From positions 1,550,001 through 1,614,000 of the forward strand of contig WHVD01000001.1 of the NCBI GenBank assembly GCA_015178975.1: a DNA stretch of 64,000 nt. Direction: 5' to 3'. The stretch comes from Hysterangium stoloniferum (Eukaryota; Basidiomycota; Agaricomycetes; Hysterangiales; Hysterangiaceae). Under the pieces are notes generated by a model, which did no database searches, had not been told where the DNA came from, and worked only from the letters and a program-made list of their open reading frames with translations. Of this stretch, positions 48,391 to 59,083 are shown in pieces. The first letter of the stretch is position 1. Each line of letters starts with the position of its first letter. The position numbers and the translations under genes were made by a program.

Positions 48391-51355
48391 TCTAGAGGAG
48401 ATGGTGTGGAAATCGAAATTCCCACCAGATAATAATAAAATAACTGCGGGCGCGATGATCGACCAACCAGATGATGACGCAATTTGTCCGTTCGATTGCC
48501 TAGGGGTTGTTCGCGCCGTTTGGCGCGTGCCGTCAATAAGTGGAAAGAATTGATTTGAAACTTCTCTCATTGACGCATGGTGATGCCATCAGAGCAACAA
48601 ATAAATACTGACACTGGGGGCGTCGTATATGTCGTCGATCCTCGTTCAACCTATGTTATTTAACAGTACTCAAATGGCTTCCTTCATTCGTTTAGGCCGA
48701 CAGTGCCGGAGAGATTCGACCAGACCTATCAGCGGCTTTTATCGCTTATCAGGTTTATCAGGCTTTTGGATTTTTGTGACATCACCGCTGGTTCTGGTAT
48801 ATGCACTGTCCGTGTTTGGGTGAACGGACCCGGTGGAAGCGAATCCAGGGGCCGCAGGCTCCATTGCGCAAAACATGCTGATGGGGACATGAGCGAGCCC
48901 CAACAGCATCCCAAACTAATAGTAAATACATGAAAAATCAATCTAAACTACAAGTTTTAAGGCAATAAAGGAGCAGGAAAGGTGGGATGGTGGGAAAAAG
49001 AAGACTACTCAAGGAAAGGCTGAGCAATCCCTGAGGGCCGGCCACTCAGACGATGGTGGCAAGGCGGCAGGAGCTGACTGCACAACAGCGGAGCTTAAAA
49101 CATTCCCATTACAAAGAGCACGGACTAATGAAATTAGTCCGTTCCACCTTTCAACTCATACAAATAGATATCGATACTCCGTCTAGCAACACCTTCTACA
49201 GGAAGTACAGTTTATTTGGAGAAGGAAATTTCGGGGAATGACCTTTCTCTATGTATGATTGTGACTCAAATTGAGCTTCAAAGCTTCGAGTTCACACTAT
49301 TAACGGAAAAGGTGTGTATTTTCTATTGGTAATATCTGTAAGTATTTAATAACATACTTACACATCTTCCATCAGTAGGCTATCCTCTTCATGGTGTTAG
49401 ATAATTAATTAACCTGGTTGACTTATGTTAGTCGTTGTTCTGTATTCTTGAAGGTTGTTTTTTCTAGCTTTTTGGTCATGGAGATTTCAGGTGAAGGCAT
49501 GACACAAGTTATGAAGATACCGCAATTGTGAACCGGAATAGATATTATATTGGCACGTGTTTATGCCATCATGCACTCACGGAGGTACCTGTTCTCAAGC
49601 TTGGGGATGATATTTCTTACGCATTGTTCACTGAGCACGGTACGAGACTGACTCTTACCAGTCCTCCAGGCTAATATTTTGTAGCTAAGCGTGATTATCG
49701 CCGAAGGGTGTGGCCCAGAAACTTTTATCCTCCGCGAACTTATGTACGCCTCAGTGCTGCTCCATTTCTCCGTAATTTTATCTATGAGGTCTTTAATCCA
49801 GTGGTATATTTTCCAGAATATCTCAAAATGTAGCATTTAACTGCCCCACAACAGTGATCAGCGCCGCCAATGCACTAACAATATTTTATGATGCAGCGAT
49901 ATGCGTAGCAACTTGGTATTATATGTGGAGTCTCGTAAGGTTGAGACGACCACTCTCTAACATGACTAGTGGCACATTGCTTGTGTCACTAATCCTCAAG
50001 CAACGTTAGAATGTTATTTGTTTTGAAATACGCTCACGATCAGACGCTGGATGTTTTAGGTGTCTATCGCTTTTTGTGCGAATATTTCATTCACCAATCA
50101 TCCCTTTGACACTTCAACAATGATGTAGGACAATATTTTCTTGGAAACTTCAAACAATCCTAACTGACAATGTGAGTACAATGCGCCAGCCGTTGAAGTT
50201 GATTGATGCTCATTCTCCTAATAAAGCTGCTTCGGGTAAGACCTATCAGTCGTTTCTCAATATAAATAATCCAGAATCTTTATAGCGAAATCTTAAAGGT
50301 CTCCTGTCGTTGATTGAGAGACCGTACGTATATATGACAATTTGGCCTTGTAGTATGATGCAAATTCACCTTTTAATATAAAGAGTATCAGCTCTGCTAG
50401 CTTTACTATTCTTCCTTGATCTCTGCGATCGGAACGCCCACCCAAATGCCACCTCTCAAACAAGGGATCAGGCAATAATTTCCTCATTTAACGCGGCCGC
50501 CCGGAACATTTCAGATGCAATTATCGAGGATCTTGGAGATCCAGAAGACGGTGCGCTTTTCTCCAGCCAGGTTATGAGTGAACACAAGTGTCTCCGGGCA
50601 AGCTTTGCGTCGGAGTGAGGCCGAACGCAAAGAGCTGTCTCCTACGGTTGACCTTGTAGAGTTTCCGTGGGCTGCAGGGAACTTAGAACAGTTGAGAGGA
50701 TTACAAAGAAATACCACTAGGTGAGTGCGTTTCAGAGAATATATGTCTGACGATTTGCCTCAGTCCCATATGCGGGTTGCGGGGAAGCCTGGGGGAAATG
50801 TGATATCATAGGCACGGTATATTATCTCAATGTGAAGCAGTAAGAATAAAACAAGTGTGTACATCAATTACTTGTAACTCCCATACATTGGTTTGATGTT
50901 TCGTACTGGCTCCCTTTGACAAGGGATATGGACAAATTTCAGAATACCTCTCTTTGTGTCCTTGTTTTTACCATGCTACCACTACGTAACAATCCAGAGT
51001 TCACACTTATGTAAAGATTATGATAATCTAGTTGTAAATCTATCTTTACAAAGGCCGAGCGTTTGAACTGTTGCTGTGCTAATTTCAAGTAAGTTATCAT
51101 TGTGTCAAGTTTGTTTTCTTGTCTCCTTAGGGGACGTTCTTCAATCAAATTATTATAGTAGTGATCCTCATTAATTTACTTCAAGTGTTGGACTATTATC
51201 TTTTAGCAACTCATTTTGACCCGCAAAAAATAAAATCTTATCAATACGGAGGAGACAAAAGAACCCAATGTGAGATTACACAAAACATACGAACCTTTTT
51301 AAGAATGCGCCAGACATGTTGATGTGATACCGACGATGCAAATAGAAATAATTAC
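48391..51355. other. Intergenic, nothing recognised
   Basis: The right-hand promoter side of the AAAP gene followed by about 2.5 kb with short open frames (for example 49561-49836 minus) lacking recognisable motifs. It ends with the 3' flank of the minus-strand membrane-protein gene. Confidence 0.4.
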
Positions 51356-53718
51356 TCAACCTTCCACTTTATCATCCCCAGAAACATGCACAGCATCAGC
51401 CAAAGTTCCGCTCTCCTCCACAGCGCCGAAAAGAGTAGGGCTAACGGCCCTCCGAACAGGGCTCCCTGCGCGCGCCAGATAAGACCGACCGACAATCGAG
51501 TCCACTCTAGCATGCGCACTACTCCGCACACCCTCAAGCGATGGAAGAGACCCAGGCAAGGACGCTTGCCCATGAATTTGGTCCGGCGAGTAAGCGCGCA
51601 TCGGAGTCCTCGGTGCTGCTTCCGCGTTGTTAAAGCAAAGCTGAGAATGAAGAAGGGAGTCCGTCACGGTGGAAGGGCCTGCGGGCAAGGGGGACGGCGT
51701 ACGTAGACGGACGGGGGTTATGGAGGAGAGTGGCACCATGTTGGGAGTGGGGAGTGTCTTGGAGCGGCCTGGGGAACGGGGAGACGGGGGCATCGGTAAG
51801 GGCTTTTTGGGGCTTGTCGGAGAATTAGAGAAGAATGACTGAAGGTTCAGAACAGCTGGAGAACGAGTGGGCGTACGGGGAGATGCATTGTGGGGTGTGG
51901 ATGCGTGGGGGGGGTCTATGAATGTTAACGGACGAGGCCGTGACATACGAGTTGATTTGGAATGTGCAACTGGGAATGGCGTGAGTGGTAGGACCGGGGA
52001 CATGATTGTGGAGCTCCTAGGATTGGAGACTGCACGTATCGAGGGTGGATCGGGCGAGCGATGGGCGTGAGGTGATTCCGGAAGAGGTCGACATCCCGCA
52101 GGCGAAACCGTACCATGTCCTAGACTCACGTCTTCTTCTAGTACCATCTCCTTCAATTCTGTAGCTTCACCTTGCGGCTCACTTGCACCCGTCTGACGCG
52201 AGTATCTCATCGTCCTCGGACCCCAAAGTCTATTAGGTCTTGAAGATGACAACTCGTCCCCGCTATTGTCTTCTTTGTCTTCTCCTAGCAGCGGGGCTCC
52301 ATCATGTATATCGCGTACACCGTGAACACTTTCTCCGTATCCGCCACTCCGTTTACGCGTCTCAGACTGTTGCTCCGGCCTCGTCCGTGCTCCAGACGTA
52401 CTTGCCGTCCCTCGTGCCTCCGCAAGTGACAGAACTCCAAGTCTGCTTTGTTCCGAGTTAGCTATTGGAGCCGGGGAAGGTCTCTTCATGCAATAGCGAA
52501 ATATAAGCCATCCGAGTGCGCCAGCCCCCACGAGGTATAGCGGAATGAACCAAAGTGGACTGATGTGACGGTCGGGTTTGTAGAGAGATTGGGACTCGTT
52601 GAAGAGCTTGTAATCGGGGATAAAACTTTTGGAAGTAAGTGATGTTGTTATGGGAATAACAGCCTCGGATGGTGTGAGAGACAAGGTAGACAACATGTCT
52701 CGCTGAGGGAGGATGTGGGCATAAACCAGCCGAACACAGTCTATCGTACACAATAGTATCCGCCACATGTTGTTATCCAAAGACAGCTAAAGCAACAGGC
52801 ACAGCAGCACTCCCACCAAGACCTCTTGTTTTGCCGACTGTGATTCTGCTCTCTACCTCGAACGCTGACAAGTCGCACACGGGCTGGTCCAGGGTAAGTC
52901 CGGCTGCAATGAACGTCGAACGCCGAACGAGATGAAAAGACGGCGTGTATAATGCTGATCTCCAAGTATTCCTCCAAAAAGCCGAAGGTCGCACTGTGAG
53001 GATTGTAACTTCAAGGCACCTTCTGTGAAGGAGCAACACAACTCACGAAGTGGTGGTGGTGGTAAACCAATAAGATTCCCTTCTTCTCCTTCTACAGTTG
53101 GTCCCAAATGATGTCGAACAGAACGCCGACAGATTTGTGGGTCAGGCAAAATGACCTGAAACACTTGCTCGTCGAAGGTCGATGTAATTGGAAGAGGCTC
53201 AGGAGAGTTCTGTTTATTAGGAAGTGAATAACCAAATTGTCGAGCGAATAGTTCTTCTGGGGATAATTCCTCGTCTTCAGCAGTAGTTTCTGCATACAAA
53301 GTTAGTTGGCATCACCAGTAAAAAGTCCTCGAATCCATACGCTCTGCCACACGGCCCTGGTCTCTCCTTTCTATCCTCGGTACTTTTAAAGACACTATGA
53401 CACGTTCAGATAATAAGTATTAATGCCAGTATTGGCTCGACTATAAAACATACGCGACCCTGGGTATGAGTCGTCTCGTTTAGCCCTAATTTCCTCAGCA
53501 GGAAACTCTGTTGTGTTCTCAACGGGCAAGCGAGGAAGTTCCTTCGTTTCTCTGACCCCTCTATTGATTTCTCCACTAATGTTGTCTTCTTGTCCTTCGG
53601 GTTTCTCTTCGATGTCTAGTTGGACCGAATATTGTCGACCGTGTTTTTGTTGTCGTCGTGGTGACTGTTCAAGGAGCGGCGAGGGACCAAAAGAACGCGG
53701 CAACGGATTGAGGTTCAT
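51356..53718 (-). CDS. Single-pass membrane protein of unknown function, about 703 aa
   Basis: Frame-consistent five-exon model in order: 53718-53454, 53394-53353, 53289-53047, 52993-52817, 52740-51356, with introns of 59, 63, 53 and 76 nt. Residues 1-240 are polar and charged (SPEELFARQFGYSLP, FHLVRRSTFIAAGLTL). A hydrophobic segment of about 22 residues, PLWFIPLYLVGAGALGWLIF, sits near residue 305. The remaining ~380 residues are Ser/Pro/Arg-rich with many SPxR and PxxP stretches, as in a disordered, phosphorylated cytoplasmic tail. Without the last intron the upstream part would stop at 52773 and a separate protein could start at the ATG at 52768, only 4 nt later; one gene is more likely. 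No family recognised. Confidence 0.6.
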
Positions 53719-55170
53719 CGTACAAGAAACTGAGCCCTTTCGACGCGGTTTTCAACGATGAGCTCAACGACTGAGTATTGAAATTGGAAATTGGGAGATG
53801 TAACCAAAAATAGTATGGTTCGGAAGACGCTCACGGTTATTTCGGCTGTCCGACCGCATAACTACGCTAAATACGCATTAACTGAGGTCGAGAATCCCAA
53901 TATTATCAGAGCTATATCATTTGTTATAACTTTGTTTTATTCCAAAAATTATTTAACATGATAGAGTCTCACGAATTTAGCCAGATGTTTTGGCCTACCT
54001 TGAAATCTGACTTGGAGGACGACTTGGTGGGTCAGTGGACTTAACCTGTTGTTTTTAACCATATATTATTTTCTCATCATTCGTGCAGGTATGTATTTTA
54101 TTTCACTGATTTTCCAAATTTCAACTGATTTATGGTTACATAGAGCTTCTGCCTCTGTTTCCCCTTCTAAGGCTTATCCAGATCATCAGGAGTGTGTTTA
54201 ACTACATGTTCTTCCCAGTCCATGTTCACATTCTTGCTAGCTCATTCGGTTTTTTATTGAGGCCCGGAGCCTAGGTCTGCTATACTGTTCACTTCTAATT
54301 TCATGATTTATATTGAAGTACCCATATTAATTTGGTCTCCTTATTGAAGTTGACCTGTGGAAGACGCCTCATGTCCTTTCCAGCAGATTATGCACTGTTA
54401 TTGCAGTCTTTTAATGTGGCATTAATAACTAAACTCTTCCATGAGAACGGTCTATATCGGAGCCTTATCATTCCCTTCACAATTCAGGAAGTCACCTAGC
54501 TTAACACTAGCAAGAAAAGGGACTTCTTTTCGGTGCTTAAGATGCCTGTACTGATTAGAAGTCCAAAAAAGACTGGAAAGGGGTCCCTGAGCTGAGGGGA
54601 TTCTATTTAAGAAAATGTATGTATTTCAAGTACTTAATTGAACTGGTTTTTGATGTACTGTTGTTAGGAATATTATGGACTTGTAAAAAAATGTCTGTTT
54701 AACACAAGTACAATTAGACACTCTTTCCCGTGACATATACATATCTATTTGACTTTCCTATCCGCAGGCTAATTGACCCTTTCAGATGAATTTAAATACA
54801 CTATCAGTGCATCATTTTTCAGTACACCTTTGTACTGCCTTTGTGTGCATGTAATGTAGAAAAAAATATAGCACTTGTTTTGAGGTATAGATGTATTACC
54901 TTAAGACATTCATTAAAAGGCACTTTGTGATATTTATTAATAATTATGCTGCTATTGTGAGTAGCTGCAGTTTTCTAAGTCAGTTACCTAAGGCCACTTA
55001 AAATATTTTCTGATGCCACATACCACTTTGTTACAATCATCACACTCACCCATCTTATGTATATTTCCAGGTCAAACAATGCCAAAACAAAACACAACTT
55101 GGGTGAGTATGTATGGTATTACATAACTCCTCATGTGGTGACTGCCCCTCTCTGTCTCTTGCAACCCATG
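53719..55170. other. AT-rich intergenic DNA
   Basis: The first ~200 bp are the probable promoter side of the gene above. The rest is AT-rich and possibly old transposon sequence, but I cannot name a family. Confidence 0.4.
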
Positions 55171-55914
55171 TGTTAAGCACTGAAAGCTGACTAATGTCAG
55201 TAGGCTGACGGGGACCAATTGGAAGGACTTGGCTTCAGCTTATGTGCTGCGCCCTCGCAATTATCTGTTGGGTGTCCTTAAATTTCAGGTGGGCGAAGAC
55301 TAGTCCTAGCGAATACCTCTCAGCAAAACTACCGATCGGAAATGAAGGATAAGTCGAGTGTTGGGCCAAGGGGTTGGAGGCTGAGAGTGGGCGAGCGCAT
55401 GCGAAGGCGGATAGTGGGGTACTTAGTATGAGACTTCTGTAGGTGTAGGAGGGTATTCTGAGTCGATATTCTGATTGCCTAGTAACTACAACTACATCGG
55501 TTCATATACAAGTATTTGGCATCTAGGAAATACTACTAGGAGAAGAGCAGAAAATGGTAATGACAAATAAGCTTGACTAGGAACGGGAAGGTTATGATTA
55601 GTTCGGAGGCCATGGCATAACCGAGAGCGGAATTACAAGAAAAGGAAATAGTCCCAGGGTTACAAGTATGTATATATAGACATATGTGAAACATAGAGTA
55701 GAGCAGATGATCATAATAAAAGGGACGTATCAGAGTTTAACCAGATAGTACGAGTATATTTTGATGGGGGCGTAAATGGAGTTTGATCACCGCGAAGGCA
55801 TTCATCAGCATCGGAAGGCCGATGGCTTCCGACATGGGGACTCGAGCGATGACTTGAATCGTCGATAGGTGGCGATAACCTCGGGAGCCGTCGGGTTGTG
55901 ACACAGTCGTAACA
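55171..55914 (-). mobile_element. Solo LTR, family C, target duplication CCATG
   Basis: 744 bp, TGTTAAGCAC to AGTCGTAACA, flanked by CCATG at 55166-55170 and 55915-55919. Shared box at 55224-55250. It is the best uninterrupted reference for the split copy at 24821-34319. Confidence 0.95.
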
Positions 55915-55935
55915 CCATGGTGCATCCTAAGAATT

Positions 55936-56656
55936 TGTTAGGATTCTATCATTTCAGACCCCTGCAACTTGGTTTTACCCTCATAACCCTCCAGCACTCT
56001 GCTATTAGTATCCCTGACCACAGTGTCACCTGCAGCACCCTGACACCTGTCCCTCTGTAGATTACCCTTTAACCACCCTATCCTGTCTCCATCCCAATGC
56101 TGTCTGATCACCCATTCTCTGTGTATCTTTTATTTGCCACCTCACAGCCTTTAGAATACTTGTGTCTTATGTATCACATTTAGTCTTAGTTTGATCCTTG
56201 CCCTTTTCCCACTTCCTTTGACCCATCATACCTTCTCACTTCCTTGGTCAGCCTTCTGATCATCCATCATACTTTTGTATAAAGACTCTCTCATGTATAC
56301 TATAGCTTTCCAGTTTGAATATTGACTTATTGTAGATTACCCTCCTCTTGTTTAAGTCCCCTTTACTCTTCTCTTAATACTCTCAAAGATGTCATCAGCA
56401 AACCACAACTCTTACCCATATGACTCTTAGTATTTTGGCACTCTAGTCAATTGAGCTAAGTGTTGTCTTTAGTCTCCATCATACTATCTACTCTGTTTGA
56501 AATACTGGAGCATTAACAGTTCATGTGAGGGTGCAAAACACAAGTTGAAGCTAAGCTCCACTTGTTTTATAGAGTCAGACTTTCTAACTAGTATGATTTC
56601 TATTGTTGGCCCCCTGGCATAGATCCCCTTTGCCCCTTTGAGCTTAGATCATAACA
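55936..56656 (+). mobile_element. Solo LTR, family A, target duplication GAATT
   Basis: 721 bp, TGTTAGGATTC to TAGATCATAACA, flanked by GAATT at 55931-55935 and 56657-56661. The box is diverged (56531-56560). It lies only 21 bp from the previous LTR and in the other orientation. Confidence 0.95.
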
Positions 56657-57010
56657 GAATTCTATAAATGGAAGTATCTGAGTTATGTAAATTGATGTTT
56701 TTAGGTTTAATACCTATGTCTTTTGTGTGCATATTATTTAAATAAATGTAATATTAAAGGACACATGCTGATCTTCACAGCTAAGCTCCACTTGTTTTAT
56801 AGAGTCAGACTTTCTAACTAGTATGATTTCTATTGTTGGCCCCCTGGCATAGATCCCCTTTGCCCCTTTGAGCTTAGATCATAACAGAATTCTATAAATG
56901 GAAGTATCTGAGTTATGTAAATTGATGTTTTTAGGTTTAATACCTATGTCTTTTGTGTGCATATTATTTAAATAAATGTAATATTAAAGGACACATGCTG
57001 ATCTTCACAG
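56551..57010. repeat. Perfect 230-bp tandem duplication
   Basis: 56551-56780 and 56781-57010 appear identical. The unit covers the last ~106 bp of the solo LTR plus 124 bp of flank, so it arose after the LTR insertion. Identity suggests a recent event or an assembly error. Confidence 0.93.
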
Positions 57011-57500
57011 GATTATGCAACAAATACCCCAGTCCTCATTGACATCATATCTTCAGCTTATGCCTGTTATATTATCTCAAAAGTACTAAGTGTCATGAGC
57101 TTATGCATCCATATCTCTCTACAGAGTTGGTATCAGGATGAAAACTATAACATCCTATTAAAAATAGTATGAGTTGGCTTATTGTAAATGCACAAATTAC
57201 AAGGGTTTAATGGGCTTGTGGTGGAGTATTTGTATCAATCAATGTGTCAGTTAGTGAATGACTTGTCTCAGTTTTGATGTCATTGATGATTTCACTTTGA
57301 TATCATATTATCATCATAGGTAAATAATATATAGTATAAAAGGGCAATGATAAGAATGAAGGAAGTCAGTCAGAAAATCTGTACTATATTATATTATTTA
57401 CTGTATTATATAATCAACAAACTTCTCCAAGATTTTCTCCTGACTTAATTATTCCTGAGCCTCTGTGTCCTATATTTGCCTCACACTTTATCAACAGGAC
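57011..57500 (+). mobile_element. Copia-like LTR or leader relic (family D)
   Basis: 57155-57260 matches 18535-18645. A promoter-like AGTATAAAAGGG lies near 57334, and after TTATCAACA the sequence GGACAAATTAATACT (57497) matches 3480. The arrangement suits an LTR followed by leader, but the ends are not defined. Confidence 0.5.
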
Positions 57501-58607
57501 AAATTAATACTTCATCAAATGAGGCATCTGTATTCAATATTGTTGAATATTCGATTTGTGACATCAATTGATAGTGTTCCTGACCACTTCTCCTTGACTG
57601 CAGTTCTTTACCTCAATTGAGTCAGAAGAATCATCCTCATCCTCACTCAAGACTGGGTTATATGGCTCCTCACCCTCTATTTTTTGGTGAATATTGGTCC
57701 TTTCATCCCCCACAACATCTTCTTGTAGTCTCTTACTCTTCTTTCCTATTGCCCACATGTCCCTGTCCTTCATTTCTGCATTGTGTGCCCTTTGTGCTCT
57801 CTTTGTTCATCAATTACACTCACAACAATGGTCACAAATCCTGTATTTAGCATCAGGGAGCAATTGTTGTTTACAGCATTCTTGAGTAGCCAGAGAATTG
57901 GTGTTGTCCCTTGTGCATTAGATAGTTCAGTTTGCTGGCATGTAAATGCAAAGTACTTAACAAACTTGTCACATCACATGATCAATATTTGTCATCATTA
58001 CTTCTTTAGGAAATGTCAGTGTGGGGGAGAGGTGCGCCAGCTGGTGCGAAGATATTCAATATTGTTGAAGATATTGTTGAAGAATAGTTGAGTCGGAAGT
58101 CCAGTCAGAAGTTGAGTCAGAAAGTCGAAGGAATGTTGAATAAATGTCAAAGAAATATTAAATTAAATATTATCAAAATTTGAGTTTGTACGTTTGTGAC
58201 AATTGACAAGCTGATGCTTGTTTGAACAAAGAGAGATGAATACAATCAACAAGGGGGGAATCACCAATGATGTGGGAGCAACAAATGAGTGCTGCCATTT
58301 TTTACCATTCAAGGCCCACACATTCCAATATAAGCACATGACAAACCACAAGGGGCAGTTATTTATTCAGGATAATAATGTTTATATATATATGATACCC
58401 ATCCATACTTTCACTTTATAATGACTCCTCAACAAGTAGCACATTATCACTGATTTTATCTTACATTTGTCACCTTACTATATTTGGATGAGTCGTCACA
58501 TGATTGATATTTGTCATCATTACTTGTTTTGGAAATGTCAGTGTGGGGGAGAGTAAGGGTACTTTGAATCACCTTCTGACATGATAGGTTTGGTGATAGT
58601 TCAGGTG
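57501..58607. repeat. Repeat-rich spacer with a duplicated 57-bp block
   Basis: The block running from CACATGAT to GTCAGTGTGGGGGAGAG is present at 57976-58032 and 58496-58552, about 90% identical. The GTGTGGGGGAGAG ending resembles a copia polypurine tract. Otherwise no gene is recognised. Confidence 0.6.
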
Positions 58608-58612
58608 TACAT

Positions 58613-58921
58613 TGTTGTAAATTGAGGCTCACGTGTACTCACAACGACTCATCACGACTCATCACGACCCTTAACGACTAATCATGGATCATAACGACAA
58701 TAAGCTTGAAGTGATTCAAGCTACGATAAGATTACGATAAGGTCATATTTTACGATCATGTCTTGCAACCATTTTACTTTTATGTCTTACTACTCCTTAC
58801 CCTCGTGTCAGATGACTTTATACTTCTTGTTCTGATACAGTATAAGTACTAGCTACGCAACATAACAATATCTCAGTCGATTATTACCAAGCGTGTCGAC
58901 TGAGATATTATATTTGTTATA
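58613..58921 (+). repeat. Copia 5' LTR
   Basis: TGTTGTAAATTG to TATTTGTTATA. It has a TATA-like TATAAG at 58841-58846 and near-perfect CGACTCATCA repeats at 58643-58665. It ends with a hairpin (arms at 58867-58880 and 58896-58909). Confidence 0.95.
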
Positions 58922-58934
58922 GGTTATGGGCCCC
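58922..58934 (+). promoter_or_regulatory. Copia primer-binding site
   Basis: GGTTATGGGCCCC directly follows the LTR and matches the initiator-tRNA-Met-derived site used by copia-type elements, where an internal tRNA half primes DNA synthesis. Confidence 0.75.
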
Positions 58935-58970
58935 GTCCCACATCACTAAACTCAAACCTGATACGAATAC

Positions 58971-59060
58971 GACTTGAACCTGACCCGAAACACGAATTGA
59001 ACCTGACCCGAAACACGAATTGAACCTGACCCGAACACGATCTAAACCCGACCCGAACAC
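58971..59060 (+). repeat. 23-bp tandem repeats in the copia leader
   Basis: Four units close to GAATTGAACCTGACCCGAAA plus CAC start at 58971, 58994, 59017 and 59039. The last is more diverged. They lie between the primer-binding site and the gag-pol ATG. Confidence 0.9.
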
Positions 59061-59083
59061 GATTCAACACCACACTGTAGAAC

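Noticed and set aside
52766-52780. Two separate minus-strand genes 4 nt apart
   Set aside because: A 76-nt GT-AG intron (52741-52816) joins both parts in phase; a 4-nt gap between separate fungal genes is implausible. Kept as an alternative in the feature.
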